Source of the DNA: Panaeolus papilionaceus
Taxonomy: Eukaryota > Basidiomycota > Agaricomycetes > Agaricales
NCBI GenBank assembly: GCA_015501605.1
Contig: JADNRZ010000003.1
Location: forward strand, 558,001-622,000
Reading direction: 5' to 3'
Length of the DNA stretch: 64,000 bases
A model generated the notes under the pieces. The model was not told the DNA's origin. It was given only the letters and a program-made list of their open reading frames with translations, and made no database searches. Numbering within the stretch: position 1 is the first letter of the stretch; every line of letters starts with the position of its first letter. The translations under genes and the position numbers were made by a program. This document shows positions 61,171 to 64,000 of the stretch, one piece after another.

Positions 61171-63155
61171 ATGAGGCCGCAAGACCTTCTGCCCTGCCTC
61201 GAGTGCGTCGATTGTGAACACACCTTGGATCAGCCAGTCACTCTCTTTTGTGGCCATTCAATTTGTGCTCGTCATCTGTCGACATCGTTGCAACCGACGT
61301 GTCCCCTGGAAGGGTGCTTGCCAGGACCCATCCCCCATCGTAATGCGCGCGATGTGACGCTTAGCAATATTCTAGGCTTGCTGAATACCGATTCTAACCG
61401 TCAAACAGGGGAGGATGACCAGCTACCGGACGGCCCTAGTGATTCTGAGCGTCCGAGGAAGAGACAGCGACGAGCGCAGTCTGACGATGAAGAGGAGGGA
61501 GATCTCCTTTCGCATCTACGTACTCTCGCAGCCAACGAGCGCTTAATTCCTGCTGACGTTCCCCTTATCCCATCCTCGTCAACGGACACCTCCACCGCGG
61601 CACCCGGACTTGAGGGGAAGATCATCGAAGAGCTCACTTGCTCGACATGTTCGCAGCTTCTCTTCGAACCTCTCACTACACCTTGCCAACACGTTTGTTA
61701 TTTCCTCGTTCGGGATGCGTCTACGTATAACTACGATGCTCAACGATTATAGACCTCCTGTATTAGATGCGCCCTACGCTGCGCTGATGAACTGGCGTTT
61801 TGCCCTTTATGTCGAGCCTCCCTCCCCAATTATTCCTACCTGGACAGACCACCCACTAACTGGTGTTTAACAGCAACTCGTAAGCACGTTTAACCTCTTT
61901 CTTTTTTCTCATAGACCACACCATTAACCGCCCCCTGTCACCTCGGCAGTCCTGAGAGTCTGCCCCAAACTTTATCAGGACCGACAACGCGCGATCAAAG
62001 CAGAAGAATCAATAGGGCGCTCTCGCATGCCTATCGTCCACGGCCCACTCTGCTTTCCCGGGATGCCTGAAGAAGTACAACTAACGGGCAGCAAGTTACA
62101 TGATCTACTCATTATCATACCCTTGTTCACGTTTACTTACCCTTTAGTGTTTTCTTTGTGTTGTTTTCTAGGTATCGCTTAATGCTCCGCCGATGCTACG
62201 AGCAGAAGCATCCCATGTTTGGGGAGATGAACCCTGTGCTAGGGCTGGTGATGACGTCTAGGAACGGCGATGTCGGTGGTGACTACGGCACGTTAGTACA
62301 CGTGGTCAATGTCGAGACGCTGAGCAATATCTCGGTCAATGTCAGGTTTTGGGGGTTTCGCAGGTTTCGAATTATGCAAAGGGGAATGTTGGATGGGTAT
62401 GAGGTGGCGCGGTATATTATGTGAGCGTCTCGGTATCCCGAACGTTTGTGGAATTTCGATTGTTTATCGCGCTTTTTGGTTTGTGGTGTTTCATGCACAG
62501 GATCGATGATTATTCGGATGACTTGGCAGCTATACATCTGGTCGATGACGAGGAAGCAGGTGACAGCAACGACGACGACAACGATGATGATAACAGTGAC
62601 GAAGTCAGTGATGTAAGTGGAGAGGAGGAGGAGCATGTGCAGAACATATCTGCAGAGGCGAGTTCCGCGTCAGCCCAGCCATCTGGGACATCGTCAAATA
62701 CAGGATCCAGTCGAGCTTTACAATCGCCGAATACGACTGAAGGTAACTCACACCCCTCGGAGCTTTCTACATTTGAGCTAAATTCCCCTTCCTTTCATCC
62801 AGGGAGTGCTTCCACGTCGATCGCTGCCCCTGTGCCAATTCCACAGTTTCCCCCTCGAGTTCATGAATCTCAACCAGGAAATGAAGAACTCATGCAACTC
62901 TGCCGAGACTTCATAGGCCATCTTCGAGCTGGGAGGACGCCTTGGGTGTCTCCTAACTATGCTCAGCTCCCGGAAATGCCTGCCGATGTTGCCATGTTCA
63001 CTTTCTGGGTGGCTCAGGGCCTTCCCCTTCCACCAGAACAACGCTCGAAGCTTCTGCCTATTCGCAGTCCACGGTTGCGCCTATTGCTCGTCACTCACTG
63101 GATAAAGGAATTGAACGAAAAGTGGTGGTTCCGAATGGGGTGTGTGGTCTGTTGA
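61171..63155 (+). CDS. RING finger and LON N-terminal domain protein (LONRF-type E3 ubiquitin ligase)
   Basis: Five exons (61171-61692, 61753-61879, 61950-62094, 62172-62420, 62501-63155) join in frame to 565 residues. A first, degenerate Cys/His finger lies at residues about 9-45 (CLECVDC...FCGHSICARH). An acidic/basic linker follows (ERPRKRQRR). The canonical C3HC4 RING is at about 157-195: CSTCSQLLFEP, TPCQHTSCIRC and FCPLCR. A LON N-terminal (ATP-independent) substrate-binding domain starts near residue 230 with RMPIVHGPLCFPGMP and continues YRLMLRRCYEQ and GFRRFRIM, with a long acidic insert (residues about 355-400) before the C-terminal MQLCRDFIGHLRAG and RLRLLLVTHWIKELNEKWW. Family logic predicts ubiquitylation of misfolded or damaged proteins. 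The usual LHxFEPR after PGMP is absent (see finding). ATG at 61171 is the first in frame. Confidence 0.9.
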
Positions 63156-63541
63156 TTCTCTTCTTTGTTACCCTGTAGAGTACCATGTACAACACATTTC
63201 TATGTCTGCTAGGTTCTGCCTTGCACGACTTTTCATCACCTTGTAGATAGAATTTTCCCTCAGGTCTGATTTATTCGCATTTTGTCCTTTGATTCCTCAT
63301 TTCATTCTAGACCCTTGCACTCTCTATCAGGGATAAAAGTCATTTATTTTGGGATTTTTCGAGTCTTTTTTCTGGTTCTACCTATTTTCGTAAAAGAGTT
63401 GAAAAAAGCGACGATGACGACAAAGCGAAATTGAAATGTAAAAAATAAAGGAAAGGAAATTCGGATCGCCTAGATGATATAACTTAACTAAATAGTCCAA
63501 GTCTGCGTAGTATCTTTATCCAGCGTCCGACTGCGTTTATG
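63156..63541. other. intergenic between convergent genes
   Basis: 3' flanks of the RING/LON gene and PAN3; an AATAAA-like AAAAATAAAGG at about 63440 could serve polyadenylation of the plus-strand gene. No other feature seen. Confidence 0.5.
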
Positions 63542-64000
63542 CTATGATTTGAATCCATTTGAACGCGAGCTAGCAGACGCCATAGTCAGATCACTGTGGG
63601 GATATGTTAGCAGATCACATCCCAACGATCAACAAAACGATCTTACTTGAAGGCAGACGACATGCAAGCCTTGATTTCCTTGTAGCTGACAACCAAGCAG
63701 CTCTGCTCATCGCGGGCTGTGAGCATGATCTGTTCGTCTGTACCAGCATCAAGCTTATTGACGAGCAATGATCAGCGGAACATCATTAGTTAAGATTTGC
63801 AAGGAATTCACCTTATTCAAGCACGACAGGACATGCGCCAAGTTCAAGACAGGGTTTCCGTGAGCATCGACCTGATGGAAAACATAGTCGCGGAACAGCT
63901 TGATGATATACCGGTCGCCTGTCTCTGACCATCGAAGATCGTGAGAGAACCTACGCGAGTATGGGTCAGAAAATATCATAGCACGAGTGCGACCACAACA
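63542..64000 (-). CDS. PAN3: PAN3, regulatory subunit of the PAN2-PAN3 deadenylase, C-terminal part only
   Basis: The visible part is the C-terminal knob domain of PAN3, the pseudokinase subunit that recruits PAN2 to poly(A)-binding protein for mRNA poly(A) trimming in the cytoplasm. Conserved words are [41 protein letters not shown], and [18 protein letters not shown]. Minus-strand exons end at an acceptor near 63953, continue through an intron at about 63756-63809, and then SSAF. Here two endings are possible: an immediate stop after AFK, or a spliced last exon (63593-63542) giving [19 protein letters not shown]. The second matches the usual length and has a good donor (GTAAGA) and acceptor (CCCACAG), so I prefer it. 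The N-terminal zinc finger, pseudokinase and start lie beyond base 64000. Confidence 0.9.

Overview
The window is nuclear DNA from a basidiomycete fungus, almost certainly a mushroom-forming Agaricomycete. Three things point there. Genes are broken by many introns of about 47-75 nt with GT...AG ends. Several encoded families are typical of that class: a DUF6533 membrane protein, a glycosylated single-pass protein with a long cytoplasmic tail, a fungal periplasmic-binding-like secreted protein and an Agaricomycete orphan. The conserved genes (PAN3, phosphocholine cytidylyltransferase, malate dehydrogenase) read as ordinary eukaryotic versions. I found no bacterial operon, CRISPR array, rRNA or convincing tRNA.

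Layout. Left gene block, 1-13.9 kb: a secreted binding-protein-like gene cut by the window edge (minus), a small orphan gene whose upstream region is duplicated, a 1280-residue coiled-coil protein, an amino acid/choline/GABA-type permease, and a DUF6533 membrane protein. Middle, 13.9-43.8 kb: about 30 kb in which I can defend only one gene, a 238-residue conserved-looking protein at 31.2 kb. The rest is unique-looking DNA with simple repeats, a few exon-like fragments and one striking hairpin next to a 17-nt poly(A). Right gene block, 43.8-64 kb: malate dehydrogenase, a glycosylated single-pass membrane protein, a multi-pass membrane protein of unknown function (minus), choline-phosphate cytidylyltransferase (minus), a rhodanese plus dual-specificity phosphatase of MAP-kinase-phosphatase type (minus), a RING plus LON-domain E3 ligase, and the C-terminal end of PAN3 (minus, cut by the edge).

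The genes do not form a pathway; they are ordinary housekeeping, signalling and membrane functions. The most notable pattern is very small exons placed on catalytic or conserved motifs: 6 nt in the permease, 8 nt followed by 16 nt in malate dehydrogenase, and 25 nt in the cytidylyltransferase. Other points of interest are the gene desert, the duplicated block at 1.45/2.81 kb, the hairpin at 34.04 kb, and a LON domain that lacks its usual sequence after the PGMP motif. Exon boundaries were inferred by hand from splice signals and reading frame; no search or alignment was run.
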